From contig NZ_JARFIK010000001.1 of the NCBI RefSeq assembly GCF_029076695.1, forward strand, positions 496,001 to 560,000: a stretch of DNA of 64,000 nucleotides, written 5' to 3'. Shown in pieces: positions 8,466 to 18,232 of the stretch. The DNA comes from Adlercreutzia equolifaciens. GTDB lineage: Bacteria; Actinomycetota; Coriobacteriia; Coriobacteriales; Eggerthellaceae. Positions within the stretch are counted from its first letter, which is position 1, and each line of letters starts with the position of its first letter. Made by a program: the position numbers and the translations under genes. The notes below the pieces were generated by a model that saw only the letters and a list, made by a program, of their open reading frames with translations, had not been told where the DNA came from and did no database searches.

Positions 8466-9239
8466 ATGGAGAATAAAGCAGTCGTAACCCTCGAACATGG
8501 CAAGAAGGCCTTCGGTAGCAACGAGGTGCTGAAGGATATTTCCCTTACGGTGAACAAGGGCGATGTGCTGGCCATCATCGGTCCCTCGGGCGGCGGCAAA
8601 TCAACGCTCTTGCGCTGCCTGACCTTGCTGGAAACCCTGGACTCGGGCGATTTGTCTTACGGCGACTTAGTGGTATGCCAGAACAACGCCGAGGGTCGGG
8701 CCGTTTATGGCGGCAAGGACGTCATCGCCCAGGCGAAGACGCGCTTTGGTCTGGTGTTCCAGAACTTCAACTTGTTCCCGCACTACACCGTGCTGCAGAA
8801 CGTCACCGATGCCCTCATCTGCGTGCAGAAGATGCCCAAGGATCAGGCTTTGGCCCAGGGACGCGCTCTGCTGGCGAAGATGGGCCTGGCCGATAAGGAG
8901 TCCATGGTGCCGTGCGATTTGTCCGGCGGCCAGCAGCAGCGCGTGGCCATTGCTCGCGCCATGGCCATGAATCCGGACGTGCTGTACTTCGACGAGCCCA
9001 CCAGCGCCCTGGACCCGGAGCTTACCCGTGAAGTGCTCAAGGTTATTCGCGATTTGGCTGCCGAGCGCATGACCATGGTCATTGTGACCCACGAGATGGG
9101 CTTTGCCCGCGACGTGGCCGATCACCTCATCTTCATGGACGGCGGCGTTATTGTGGAGCAAGGCCCGGCCAACCAGGTTATCAACAACCCGCAGCACGAG
9201 CGCACCCGCGCCTTCCTTGCCAACTACGATCGCGACTAG
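8466..9239 (+). CDS. Polar amino acid ABC transporter ATP-binding protein
   Basis: A 257-residue GlnQ/HisP-type ATPase. Visible are Walker [10 protein letters not shown] (39-47), the Q-loop [13 protein letters not shown], the signature LSGGQQQR, Walker [13 protein letters not shown] and the switch His in VIVTHEM. A segment of about 25 residues between the Walker A region and the Q-loop (around [15 protein letters not shown]) is longer than in E. coli GlnQ. It energises uptake with the permease encoded 10 bases upstream and the lipoprotein at 6703. The ribosome site is GGAGG before the ATG. The unit ends at the terminator at 9256. Confidence 0.95.
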   Translation: MENKAVVTLEHGKKAFGSNEVLKDISLTVNKGDVLAIIGPSGGGKSTLLRCLTLLETLDSGDLSYGDLVVCQNNAEGRAVYGGKDVIAQAKTRFGLVFQNFNLFPHYTVLQNVTDALICVQKMPKDQALAQGRALLAKMGLADKESMVPCDLSGGQQQRVAIARAMAMNPDVLYFDEPTSALDPELTREVLKVIRDLAAERMTMVIVTHEMGFARDVADHLIFMDGGVIVEQGPANQVINNPQHERTRAFLANYDRD

Positions 9240-9255
9240 CGTATCGCGCCTAAGA

Positions 9256-9299
9256 CGGCCCTGCTGCCCTCAGCGTTGGCGTAGCAGGGCCGTTTTTTT
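9256..9299 (+). terminator. Intrinsic terminator after the amino acid ABC operon
   Basis: A ten-base stem CGGCCCTGCT/AGCAGGGCCG is followed by seven T residues. Confidence 0.92.
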
Positions 9300-9326
9300 C
9301 TTCCTTGACCCGTCGTCAGCTTTTTC

Positions 9327-9355
9327 TTGATTCTGTTTTGAGGGAAGGGGATAAT
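9327..9355 (+). promoter_or_regulatory. Promoter of the histidine phosphatase gene
   Basis: TTGATT (9327-9332) and GATAAT (9350-9355) are separated by 17 bases. A perfect 8-bp inverted repeat, GGGATCGC/GCGATCCC (9364-9382), begins just past the expected start site and may be an operator or leader hairpin. Confidence 0.6.
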
Positions 9356-9469
9356 AATCATGGGGGATCGCGCCGCGATCCCACGATGGCACAGCCGATC
9401 GGATTGTTCTCATGCCTCCGCGCGACCGCGTCGTCGAACTGCTTGACGCGCGAAAGGGGGCGAAGCCGC

Positions 9470-10549
9470 TTGTCTGTAACCTTTTACTTCGCCCGCCACG
9501 GCGAGACGCAGTTCAATGTCGCCGGTAAAGTGCAGGGCTGGGCTGATTCTCCCCTTTCTCCCTATGGCGTCTATTCCGCTTACAAGCTGGGCAATGGCTT
9601 GGCCGATATCGATTTTGTCGGCGCCTGCACCAGCGACAGCCAGCGGGCGGAAGACACCCTTTCTATTGCCCTGGAGGCTCGCGAAAACGAACGTCGCCGG
9701 CGCCGTAGCGGCAAGACCCTTGCGGCTGAAGAGATACTTCTCGATAACGATGAGGGCTTTCCCGATTTGTCCGAGTTCGGGGATATGGACGAGATTGCCG
9801 CTCTTGAGCAGTTCCTGCGTACGCGCGGGTGTCTTGAACCCTGCTCTACGGTGCCCGATACGCCCGCTACGCCCCCGGTGCTTACCCAGTGGATGGTGCT
9901 CTCGGAACAGTGGAGCCCGTCGGTAAGCCAGGTGGACGCCATCGACTATCCGGCACGCACACTGCCGTCCCATGCCTTCAGGGAAGAGGACGAGCCCCCG
10001 CTGCCCATTCGTCGCGACACGCGCTTGCGCGAGTGGTGCTTTGGCGACTTGGAGGGCCAGCCGACGGTGAAGCTGCGCAACCGTCTGTACGACTTGTTTG
10101 GCGATGACCTTCCCCGCGCTGAGCAGAACAAGCGCATTGACGAAATTGCCGATTACATCTGGCGCACCGACAAAAGCCACCGGGCCGAGAACTTCGCCGC
10201 TATTTCCACGCGCATTGCCTCGTTTTTGGACGACTGCGGGGCTTCGGTGGCCCGTGCGGGAGGCGGCAATGTGCTGGTGGTCACGCACGCTATGTTCATT
10301 CGCGCACTGGTGTTCATGTTCGGCAAGGACCTGGGGGAGGATCCTTCTCGCATTGCCAATGCCTCGCTGACGAAGGTGGTGTGGGACGCCGGTGCCGTAA
10401 CTGTCGAGCTTGTGGGAGACACAAGCCATTTGACGACGGGCGCGGCTCCGAAGGTGCCTGCGACGCCTTCCGTCGAGGAAGAGCCCCCAACGACAACCGA
10501 CGCGGTCCCGTCGCTGAATGACGACAAGATAGCCACGCCGGCTGCGTAA
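9470..10549 (+). CDS. Histidine phosphatase superfamily protein
   Basis: A 359-residue protein with the phosphoglycerate-mutase-like RHG motif (FARHGETQFN) at its extreme N-terminus. It also has the partner His segment VLVVTHAMFIRAL and a conserved acidic segment REWCFGDLEGQ. Residues around 50-180 contain a long insertion, Arg- and Pro-rich, relative to compact 200-residue phosphatases. The C-terminal 50 residues are Pro/Thr-rich and probably disordered. The start was placed at a TTG (9470) because AAAGGGGG precedes it by about 9 bases and homology begins immediately. An ATG at 9386 would add 28 residues without homology. The substrate is unknown. The neighbour ends convergently 25 bases away. 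Confidence 0.85.
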   Translation: MSVTFYFARHGETQFNVAGKVQGWADSPLSPYGVYSAYKLGNGLADIDFVGACTSDSQRAEDTLSIALEARENERRRRRSGKTLAAEEILLDNDEGFPDLSEFGDMDEIAALEQFLRTRGCLEPCSTVPDTPATPPVLTQWMVLSEQWSPSVSQVDAIDYPARTLPSHAFREEDEPPLPIRRDTRLREWCFGDLEGQPTVKLRNRLYDLFGDDLPRAEQNKRIDEIADYIWRTDKSHRAENFAAISTRIASFLDDCGASVARAGGGNVLVVTHAMFIRALVFMFGKDLGEDPSRIANASLTKVVWDAGAVTVELVGDTSHLTTGAAPKVPATPSVEEEPPTTTDAVPSLNDDKIATPAA

Positions 10550-10574
10550 TGCTCCGGTTGCGGGCTTAAAGCTT

Positions 10575-11252
10575 CTAGGCCTCCTGAGGCTGAGGATCGC
10601 GGCGCAGGCAGCGCTGCGTTATGGAAACCTCGGGGCTCTTGAACTCGTGCACCACTTTGAACCCGAAGTACTCGTAGAGGGCCGTAAGGTCATCGGAGTA
10701 CGTTTCCAGGAAGATGGGCAGCTGAGCCTCGTCGGCATAGGTGAGCACTGGTTCGAGAAGCTTGCGGAAGGTGCCCGAGCCGCGATGCTCGGCGTCGACG
10801 GCGGTCAGGGTGATGTGCAGGAAATCCCCCGGCGCCTCTTCGCGCTCGACCCAATCGAGCACGGTTACCCCCTCCATGCGGCGCTGCTGCTGCTCGTAGG
10901 CGTCAATTTCCTCGTCGGAGAATACCGAGGCAATGAGGTTGGCCGAGGCGTCCTTCATAAGCTGGGCCCACGAGGTTGTGCCCAGCTCGCTGCGCTGGTA
11001 GGCAATGGTAAGGCCGTAGCCGTCGCCGGTGCAGTGCACCGATTGCGAAGGAGCGGCGGCCATGGCCTCGTTCAGCACCAGGGCGCGGGAGAGGAAGCGC
11101 TCGCGATCGGAGCCTTCCGAGTTTTCGGGCATGGCGGAGAGCAGCTCGCGCACCCACAGCTCCTCGAGATAGGAGTCGCCGGCCATATTCGCCAGCTCTA
11201 CCAGGAGCTTTTCATTCTGCGGCTGCACGGTAGTAAGAGTAGGAAGTTTCAT
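10575..11252 (-). CDS. GNAT family N-acetyltransferase
   Basis: A 225-residue acyltransferase-like protein. The GNAT core is in the second half: a beta-strand FLHITLTAVDAEHRGSGTFRKLLEPVL gives the acetyl-CoA pyrophosphate loop (R-G-S-G-T), followed by PIFLETYSDDLTALYEYFGFKVV, the usual motif B. The first 90 residues are helical and resemble GNAT proteins annotated only by fold. It is transcribed alone, convergent with the histidine phosphatase and divergent from the HtrA protease. The acceptor substrate cannot be inferred. Confidence 0.88.
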   Translation of the reverse strand: MKLPTLTTVQPQNEKLLVELANMAGDSYLEELWVRELLSAMPENSEGSDRERFLSRALVLNEAMAAAPSQSVHCTGDGYGLTIAYQRSELGTTSWAQLMKDASANLIASVFSDEEIDAYEQQQRRMEGVTVLDWVEREEAPGDFLHITLTAVDAEHRGSGTFRKLLEPVLTYADEAQLPIFLETYSDDLTALYEYFGFKVVHEFKSPEVSITQRCLRRDPQPQEA

Positions 11253-11573
11253 GGGAGGGCCTCCTCGGGCATCCAGGTAATCGAAGTTCTCCCGCTATTC
11301 TGGCACAGGGCGGCGCGGCGCAGCTCCCATCGGGGGCTTTGTTGAAAAGTCGTTCCGCGGCCACAGCGCCAGGAGGGGGCTCCTCCTTCAGTTCGGGACG
11401 GTTGTGGCCGAGACGACTCAGGGCGAGGCCTGGGAGGCGAGGGGAGTACACCGTTTGGTGTATCTCCGTGACGCAACCGTGACGATGTGTTGCCAGGCAG
11501 GTGGAAAAGTGCACGTCGGTGGTAATGTTTGCGCCAGCAAAAAGGAAATGGCCCCTCTTCAAAGGAGATTCCT
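11253..11573. other. Divergent intergenic region
   Basis: A 321-base gap between the leftward acetyltransferase and the rightward protease. It should hold both promoters. No clear -10/-35 pair, RNA gene or long inverted repeat was seen. Confidence 0.35.
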
Positions 11574-13142
<1,569 letters not shown>

Positions 13143-13175
13143 GGCTTCTGCCCTCACGCTCTCGCAGCTTGACCG

Positions 13176-13216
13176 ACGGCCCCTCGAATGCAACCGAGGG
13201 GCCGTTTGTTTTTTCA
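13176..13216 (+). terminator. Intrinsic terminator after the HtrA gene
   Basis: An eleven-base stem ACGGCCCCTCG/CGAGGGGCCGT with an 8-base loop, followed by TTGTTTTTT. Confidence 0.93.
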
Positions 13217-13306
13217 GGTGTTGCGGCAGTGACGCAGTGTCTGTAACTCATTTCAGGTACTATATATCCGTTTAAACTATTCCTTGCCGACGAAGGGACT
13301 CATTCG

Positions 13307-14023
13307 ATGTCAAACGAATACAAGTACGACCGCGTCCTGCTCAAGTTGTCCGGCGAAGCCCTTGCGGGCGATCAGGGCTATGGCATCGATCCGAAAGTCG
13401 TCGATGACCTGGCCGAGGAAATTGCCGAGATTGTGCATGACGGCGTTCAGCTGGCGGTCGTTGTCGGCGGAGGCAACATCTTCCGCGGCCTGGCCGGCTC
13501 GGCCGAGGGCATGGATCGCTCCCAGGCCGATTACATCGGCATGCTGGCTACGGTCATGAACGCCCTGGCCCTTCAGGATGCCTTCGAGCGCCACGGCATT
13601 TTCTCGCGCGTCCAAAGCGCCATCAACATGCAGGAAGTGTCCGAGCCCTATATTCGCCGTCGCGCCATTCGCCATCTGGAAAAGGGGCGCGTGGTTATTT
13701 TGGCCGCCGGCACCGGCAATCCGTACTTCACCACCGACACCACGGCGGCTCTGCGCGCCTGTGAGCTGGACGTCGACTGCGTCATGAAGGCCACGAAGGT
13801 CGACGGCGTCTACGATGCCGATCCGGTGAAGAACCCCGACGCCAAGCGCTTCGACCACATCAGCTACATGGATGTGCTCAGCCGCGGTCTGAACGTCATG
13901 GACGCCACGGCCACGTCGCTGTGCATGGACAACAACGTGCCCATGATTGTGTTCGATCTTACCAAGACGGGCAATATCAAGGCCGCCCTGCAGGGCGAGC
14001 CTGTGGGCACGGTCGTCGAGTAA
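13307..14023 (+). CDS. pyrH: UMP kinase
   Basis: A 238-residue hexameric UMP kinase of the amino-acid-kinase fold, making UDP from UMP and ATP. Visible signatures are LLKLSGEAL at residues 11-19, [11 protein letters not shown], and the UMP-binding segment [17 protein letters not shown]. The length equals the family norm. It opens the translation, cell-envelope and isoprenoid block; frr follows after 60 bases. A single 5' region between the HtrA terminator and this ATG probably carries the promoter for the whole block up to dxr. Confidence 0.97.
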   Translation: MSNEYKYDRVLLKLSGEALAGDQGYGIDPKVVDDLAEEIAEIVHDGVQLAVVVGGGNIFRGLAGSAEGMDRSQADYIGMLATVMNALALQDAFERHGIFSRVQSAINMQEVSEPYIRRRAIRHLEKGRVVILAAGTGNPYFTTDTTAALRACELDVDCVMKATKVDGVYDADPVKNPDAKRFDHISYMDVLSRGLNVMDATATSLCMDNNVPMIVFDLTKTGNIKAALQGEPVGTVVE

Positions 14024-14083
14024 TAGCACGGCTCAATTGTGATGAAGGGATCGACCGATCCCGCTGGAATAGGGAGGAACCCC

Positions 14084-14647
14084 ATGGCAGATATCGATGA
14101 AATCCTGATGAGCGCCGAGGAGCGCATGGAGAAGGCCGTCACGGCGCTGAAGGAGAACTTTGGCGGCGTGCGCACGGGCCGCGCCAATGCGATGGTGCTC
14201 GATCGCATCAAGGTGGACTACTACGGTGTGCCCACGCCCATCAACCAGATGGCCGGCGTCAAGGTGCCCGAGGCTCATCTGCTGGTGGTGGAGCCTTGGG
14301 ACAAGGGCATGCTGCGCGCCATCGAGCAGGCCATCCTCGAAAGCGATCTGGGCGTGACCCCCAACAACGACGGCTCGGTCATCCGCCTGCCCTTCCCCTC
14401 GCTCACCGAGGAGCGCCGTCGCGACCTGGCCAAGCAGTGCCGCACCTATGCCGAAGAGGCCCGCGTGGCCGTGCGCAATGCGCGCCGCGATGCCAACACG
14501 GCGGTGGAGAAGGCCGTTAAGAACGACAATCTCCCCGAGGACGAGTCCAAGCGCGCCGAGGCCGAGATCCAGAAGATCACGGACAAGTTCGTCGCCGAAA
14601 TCGACGAGGCTCTGAAGCACAAAGAAGCGGAAGTAATGGAGATCTAG
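14084..14647 (+). CDS. frr: Ribosome recycling factor
   Basis: A 187-residue protein (family about 185) that splits post-termination ribosomes with EF-G. Hallmarks are LKENFGGVRTGRANAM, the hinge region IKVDYYGVPTPINQMA and RLPFPSLTEERRRDLAKQ. The ATG at 14084 follows GGGAGGAA at 5 bases. An upstream in-frame ATG at 14039 would add residues with no homology. The pyrH-frr-uppS-cdsA-dxr order is the common bacterial arrangement. Confidence 0.97.
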   Translation: MADIDEILMSAEERMEKAVTALKENFGGVRTGRANAMVLDRIKVDYYGVPTPINQMAGVKVPEAHLLVVEPWDKGMLRAIEQAILESDLGVTPNNDGSVIRLPFPSLTEERRRDLAKQCRTYAEEARVAVRNARRDANTAVEKAVKNDNLPEDESKRAEAEIQKITDKFVAEIDEALKHKEAEVMEI

Positions 14648-14693
14648 GATCCTCGCTGGCATTGCCAACTACCAGTAAGTTTTGAACGAGTAT

Positions 14694-15473
14694 ATGAACA
14701 AAGATTTGGAGTACATATTTCCGAATCCGCCGGCGGGGCTTGACCCGACGGCGTTGGATACGGCGCGCATTCCCGAATCGGTGGCCGTCATCATGGACGG
14801 CAACGGGCGCTGGGCGAAGAAGCGCGCCCTCAACCGTCTGAAGGGGCACAAGGCCGGCATCGAGGCGGTGCGCGAGACCATTCGCTGCGCGTCCGATCTG
14901 GGCGTGCGCTACCTTACCATCTACTCGTTCTCCACCGAGAACTGGAAGCGGCCCGAAGACGAGGTCATCGGGCTTATGGATCTGTTCGCCAAAACTATGC
15001 TGGCCGAAGTGGACGGGCTTCATGAAGAGGGCGTGCGCGTGCGCACCATCGGTGATTTGGCCGCGCTGCCCCAGGAAACCCGCGATGCCTTCGACGCTGC
15101 CTGGGAGAAAACCCGCCACAACGACGGCATGACGTTGGTGGTGGCGGTGAACTACGGCGGCCGTCAGGAAATCCTGCGGGCTACCGAGGCCTGCATGCGC
15201 CGGGCCGTGCTCCACGCCGAGGAAACGGGCGAGGTCGTGGCCCCCACTGAAGACATGTTCGAAGAGGGCCTGTACACCTACGGCATGCCCGATCCCGACG
15301 TGGTCATTCGTACGTCGGGCGAGATGCGCATCTCGAATTTCCTGCTGTGGCAGATTGCCTACGCCGAGTTCGTGGTCACGGACGTGCTGTGGCCCGACTT
15401 CAACCGCTACACCTTCCTCGAGTGTTTGCTCGACTACCAGAACCGCGATCGTCGGTTCGGAGGGGTGGCCTAA
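14694..15473 (+). CDS. uppS: Undecaprenyl diphosphate synthase (cis-prenyltransferase)
   Basis: A 259-residue enzyme that condenses isopentenyl-PP onto farnesyl-PP to give the C55 lipid carrier for peptidoglycan. Visible motifs are IMDGNGRWAKKR with the catalytic Asp, GHKAG, YSFSTENWKRP, and the C-terminal region DVVIRTSGEMRISNFLLWQ with FVVTDVLWPDF. The start is uncertain: ATG 14694 is used, while an in-frame TTG at 14682 adds four residues; neither has a strong ribosome site. Its stop overlaps the cdsA start (TAATG). Confidence 0.95.
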   Translation: MNKDLEYIFPNPPAGLDPTALDTARIPESVAVIMDGNGRWAKKRALNRLKGHKAGIEAVRETIRCASDLGVRYLTIYSFSTENWKRPEDEVIGLMDLFAKTMLAEVDGLHEEGVRVRTIGDLAALPQETRDAFDAAWEKTRHNDGMTLVVAVNYGGRQEILRATEACMRRAVLHAEETGEVVAPTEDMFEEGLYTYGMPDPDVVIRTSGEMRISNFLLWQIAYAEFVVTDVLWPDFNRYTFLECLLDYQNRDRRFGGVA

Positions 15474-16732
15474 TGGCCAGCATCTTCTCTCCCGACGAAA
15501 AGAAGAGCCGTGCGCGGCAGGCCCGAGAGCGCCTGCGCCGCAGCGCGGGCAGCTATGCGGCGCCCCAGGACCCCGTCGAGGAGGCCGCAACGGAAGAGGT
15601 AGCGGAGATCGAGGCCTTCGAGGGTGATCCCGAGGAGGATTTTGAAACTCCCGAGCAGCGTCGGCGCCGTGAGGCCCAGGCGCGCTTGCAGCACCGCCTC
15701 CACGGCGATAAGGCCCCGGAAGCCCAGGAAGACGAGGGGCTGCCGCCGTTGGTGTGCGATCCCGAGACGGCCCCCGCAGGGCCGCCTTGGCACTACGATC
15801 TGTCTGAAGAGGAAGCCCAGCAGCTTCAGGAAAAGCGGGAGACCCGCGCCGAAAAGCGCAACCAGCTGAAGCAGAAGGCCCTCGACAAAACCCCGCAGAA
15901 GTTGAAGAACCCCTCGGATTTGCAGGTGCGCTTCCGCACGGGCGTGGTGTATACGGCCGTCACCGTTATCTGCGTGCTGGCGGGCAATATCCCCATGGTG
16001 CTTATGCTCATGGCAGTGGCCGGCATCTGTGCCGGCGAATTCTTCTACATGCTGCGCTCCGACGCCAAGCTTCCCAACGAGATGCTGGGCATTATTGCCG
16101 CGGTGCTCTATCCGGCCAGCGTGTACGTGGCCGGGCTTGTCGGTGCCATGATCGTGAGTCTGGCGCTGCTGCTGGCGCTGTTGGTGTGGTACGTGTTCTG
16201 GCTGCGCGCGCGCATCCCCGATGTGGGCGTCAGCTTTTTCGGTGCGGCCTACACGGGGCTTTTGCTGTGCGGCCTTGTGGTTATCCGCGTGTCGCTGCCC
16301 GATCCGTGGGGCGGCGTTATGGTGTTGCTGCTGTTCCTGGGCGTGTGGGCCAACGACGCCTTCGCCTACTTGGTGGGCAGCAAAATTGGCAAGCACAAGC
16401 TGGCGCCGCGCACCAGCCCGAAGAAAAGCTGGGAAGGCTTTATTGCCGGCCTGGTGGGCTCGGTGCTCTTCTGGTGCGCCATGACCTTCGTGCCCGGCGT
16501 CACCATGAGCATTCTGCAGGCGGTGATATTCGGCCTTATTGCCGGTGCCATGGGCGTGTTGGGTGACTTGGCCGAGAGCCGCATCAAGCGCAATTCGGGC
16601 TTCAAGGACTCGGGCACCATCATGCCCGGTCATGGCGGCCTTCTCGATCGCAGCGACTCGCTGTTCCTTACCTCCATCACCGCCGCCATCTTGCTGGTGG
16701 TGGGCGGTTGCATCCCCTACGCGCTTTTCTAA
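15473..16732 (+). CDS. cdsA: Phosphatidate cytidylyltransferase with long hydrophilic N-terminus
   Basis: A 419-residue protein making CDP-diacylglycerol from phosphatidic acid and CTP. The catalytic membrane domain (about residues 145-419) has multiple helices and the CdsA signature GDLAESRIKRNSG...SGTIMPGHGGLLDRSDS near the C-terminus. The first about 145 residues are soluble, highly charged and rich in Glu, Arg and Gln, unlike the short N-terminus of E. coli CdsA (about 285 residues in total). The start overlaps the uppS stop by one base, indicating translational coupling. The extension may be a protein-binding or regulatory tail. Confidence 0.94.
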   Translation: MASIFSPDEKKSRARQARERLRRSAGSYAAPQDPVEEAATEEVAEIEAFEGDPEEDFETPEQRRRREAQARLQHRLHGDKAPEAQEDEGLPPLVCDPETAPAGPPWHYDLSEEEAQQLQEKRETRAEKRNQLKQKALDKTPQKLKNPSDLQVRFRTGVVYTAVTVICVLAGNIPMVLMLMAVAGICAGEFFYMLRSDAKLPNEMLGIIAAVLYPASVYVAGLVGAMIVSLALLLALLVWYVFWLRARIPDVGVSFFGAAYTGLLLCGLVVIRVSLPDPWGGVMVLLLFLGVWANDAFAYLVGSKIGKHKLAPRTSPKKSWEGFIAGLVGSVLFWCAMTFVPGVTMSILQAVIFGLIAGAMGVLGDLAESRIKRNSGFKDSGTIMPGHGGLLDRSDSLFLTSITAAILLVVGGCIPYALF

Positions 16733-16774
16733 CTGCGAAAAGCGCCAACGAACCATTTGGCGAAAGGAGCGCCC

Positions 16775-18025
16775 ATGGAAAAGCGGCGTATTGTCGTGCT
16801 GGGCTCAACGGGTTCCATTGGTACGCAAACGCTTGACGTGGTGCGTCAGCACAGCGATCAGCTTGAAGTGGTCGGCCTGGCGGCCCATAGCCGCACCGAC
16901 GAGGTAGTGGCCCAGGCGCGCGCCTTTGAGGTCTGCCACGTAGCTTTCGGCGATGAGGCGCTGGCTTCCGACAGCCGCATCGACGAGGCACGGCAGGTGG
17001 TGGACGCCATAGCGGCTGCTCATCCCGGCGAAGAGGGCACTGTGGGCGTGGGGCCTGACGCCGTGCTTGACCTGGTGCGTTTGCCCGAGGTGGATGTGGT
17101 GGTGAACGCCCTGGTGGGGGCTGCCGGTCTGCGCGCCAGCTATGAGACGCTGGCCTGCGGCAAAGTGCTGGCGCTGGCCAACAAGGAGTCCCTTGTGGTA
17201 GGCGGCGACCTCATCATGCCCCTGGCGGCCCAGGTGGACGAGGCGCGCCGCGCCGCCGGGCTGGCGCCGGCTGTGGGCCCCGCTGGCGCGCTCATGCCCA
17301 TCGACTCGGAGCATGGGGCCATCTACCAGTGCCTGTTGGGCGAGAACCCCCGAGAGGTTTCGAAGCTGTGGGTGACGGCTTCGGGCGGTCCCTTCCGTGG
17401 CAAGACGCGGGCCGATCTCCATCACATTACGCCGGCCCAGGCCCTGGCCCATCCCACCTGGAACATGGGAGCGAAGATCTCTATCGACTCCTCCACGCTC
17501 ATGAACAAGGGGCTGGAGGTCATCGAGGCCCATCATCTTTTTGCCATGCCCTACGACAAGATCGAGGTGGTGGTGCAGCCCCAAAGCGCCATTCACTCCA
17601 TGGTGGAATTTACCGACGGCTCGGTAAAGGCTCATCTGGGCACTACGGATATGCGCATTCCCATCCAGTTCGCCCTGTCCTACCCCGATCGCTGGGAGGC
17701 TCCGGTGGCACCGCTGGATTTCCGGACGTTGGGAACCTTGGAATTTGCCGCGCCCGATACCCATACGTTCCGCTGCTTGGCCCTGGCCCGTTCGGCGGGC
17801 GAGCGCGGGGGCACGCTGCCCTGCGTCATGAACGCCGCCAACGAAGTGGCCGTGGCCGAGTTTCTGGCAGGATCCATCGGCTACTTAGATATTGCTGCCT
17901 GTGTGGAGGCGGCCATGGATGCCCACCAGGTCGAGCCCGTGGAAAGTCTGGAGCAGCTGGAGGAGGTCGACGCGCGCACGCGGCTGTTCGCCCGCGGCTG
18001 GTGCGGCACGCACCCGCTTGCCTAA
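16775..18025 (+). CDS. dxr: 1-deoxy-D-xylulose 5-phosphate reductoisomerase
   Basis: A 416-residue enzyme catalysing the second step of the MEP isoprenoid pathway (DXP to MEP, NADPH and divalent metal). The N-terminal Rossmann motif LGSTGSIGTQTLDVV starts at residue 8. Metal- and substrate-binding segments MPIDSEHGAIYQCL, TASGGPF and NMGAKISIDSSTLMNKGLEVIEAH are intact. AAAGGAG lies before the ATG at 16775; an in-frame start 18 bases upstream is less likely. It is the last gene of the first half of the housekeeping block. ispG, another MEP enzyme, lies beyond the inserted surface-protein gene. Confidence 0.97.
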   Translation: MEKRRIVVLGSTGSIGTQTLDVVRQHSDQLEVVGLAAHSRTDEVVAQARAFEVCHVAFGDEALASDSRIDEARQVVDAIAAAHPGEEGTVGVGPDAVLDLVRLPEVDVVVNALVGAAGLRASYETLACGKVLALANKESLVVGGDLIMPLAAQVDEARRAAGLAPAVGPAGALMPIDSEHGAIYQCLLGENPREVSKLWVTASGGPFRGKTRADLHHITPAQALAHPTWNMGAKISIDSSTLMNKGLEVIEAHHLFAMPYDKIEVVVQPQSAIHSMVEFTDGSVKAHLGTTDMRIPIQFALSYPDRWEAPVAPLDFRTLGTLEFAAPDTHTFRCLALARSAGERGGTLPCVMNAANEVAVAEFLAGSIGYLDIAACVEAAMDAHQVEPVESLEQLEEVDARTRLFARGWCGTHPLA

Positions 18026-18030
18026 GGGCG

Positions 18031-18051
18031 CGGCGCTTGTGAAGAGCGCCG
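18031..18051 (+). terminator. Hairpin after dxr (weak terminator candidate)
   Basis: A seven-base stem CGGCGCT/AGCGCCG with a 7-base loop just past the dxr stop. It lacks a U-run. Confidence 0.35.
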
Positions 18052-18166
18052 ATCCGAGCATGACGTGGGGTTGCGTCGGGCATCGGACTGAGAAAGGATC
18101 GCGCAGCGCTGTGGTGCGCGGGCGTGCCCGTCTGCGTCAGCGTAAGGACTGTTCAGCGATTGACAC

Positions 18167-18204
18167 AAAAGAAGGAAGGCCGGAGTTAGCGACGGCCTTC
18201 CTTC
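18167..18204 (-). terminator. Terminator of the surface-protein gene, possibly bidirectional
   Basis: A twelve-base perfect stem GAAGGAAGGCCG/CGGCCTTCCTTC. On the minus strand it is followed by TTTTGTGT, 29 bases after the surface-protein stop. Read from the plus strand the tail is only TTAACG. Confidence 0.8.
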
Positions 18205-18232
18205 TTAACGTAAGGGACGATGTTTCGGACGG

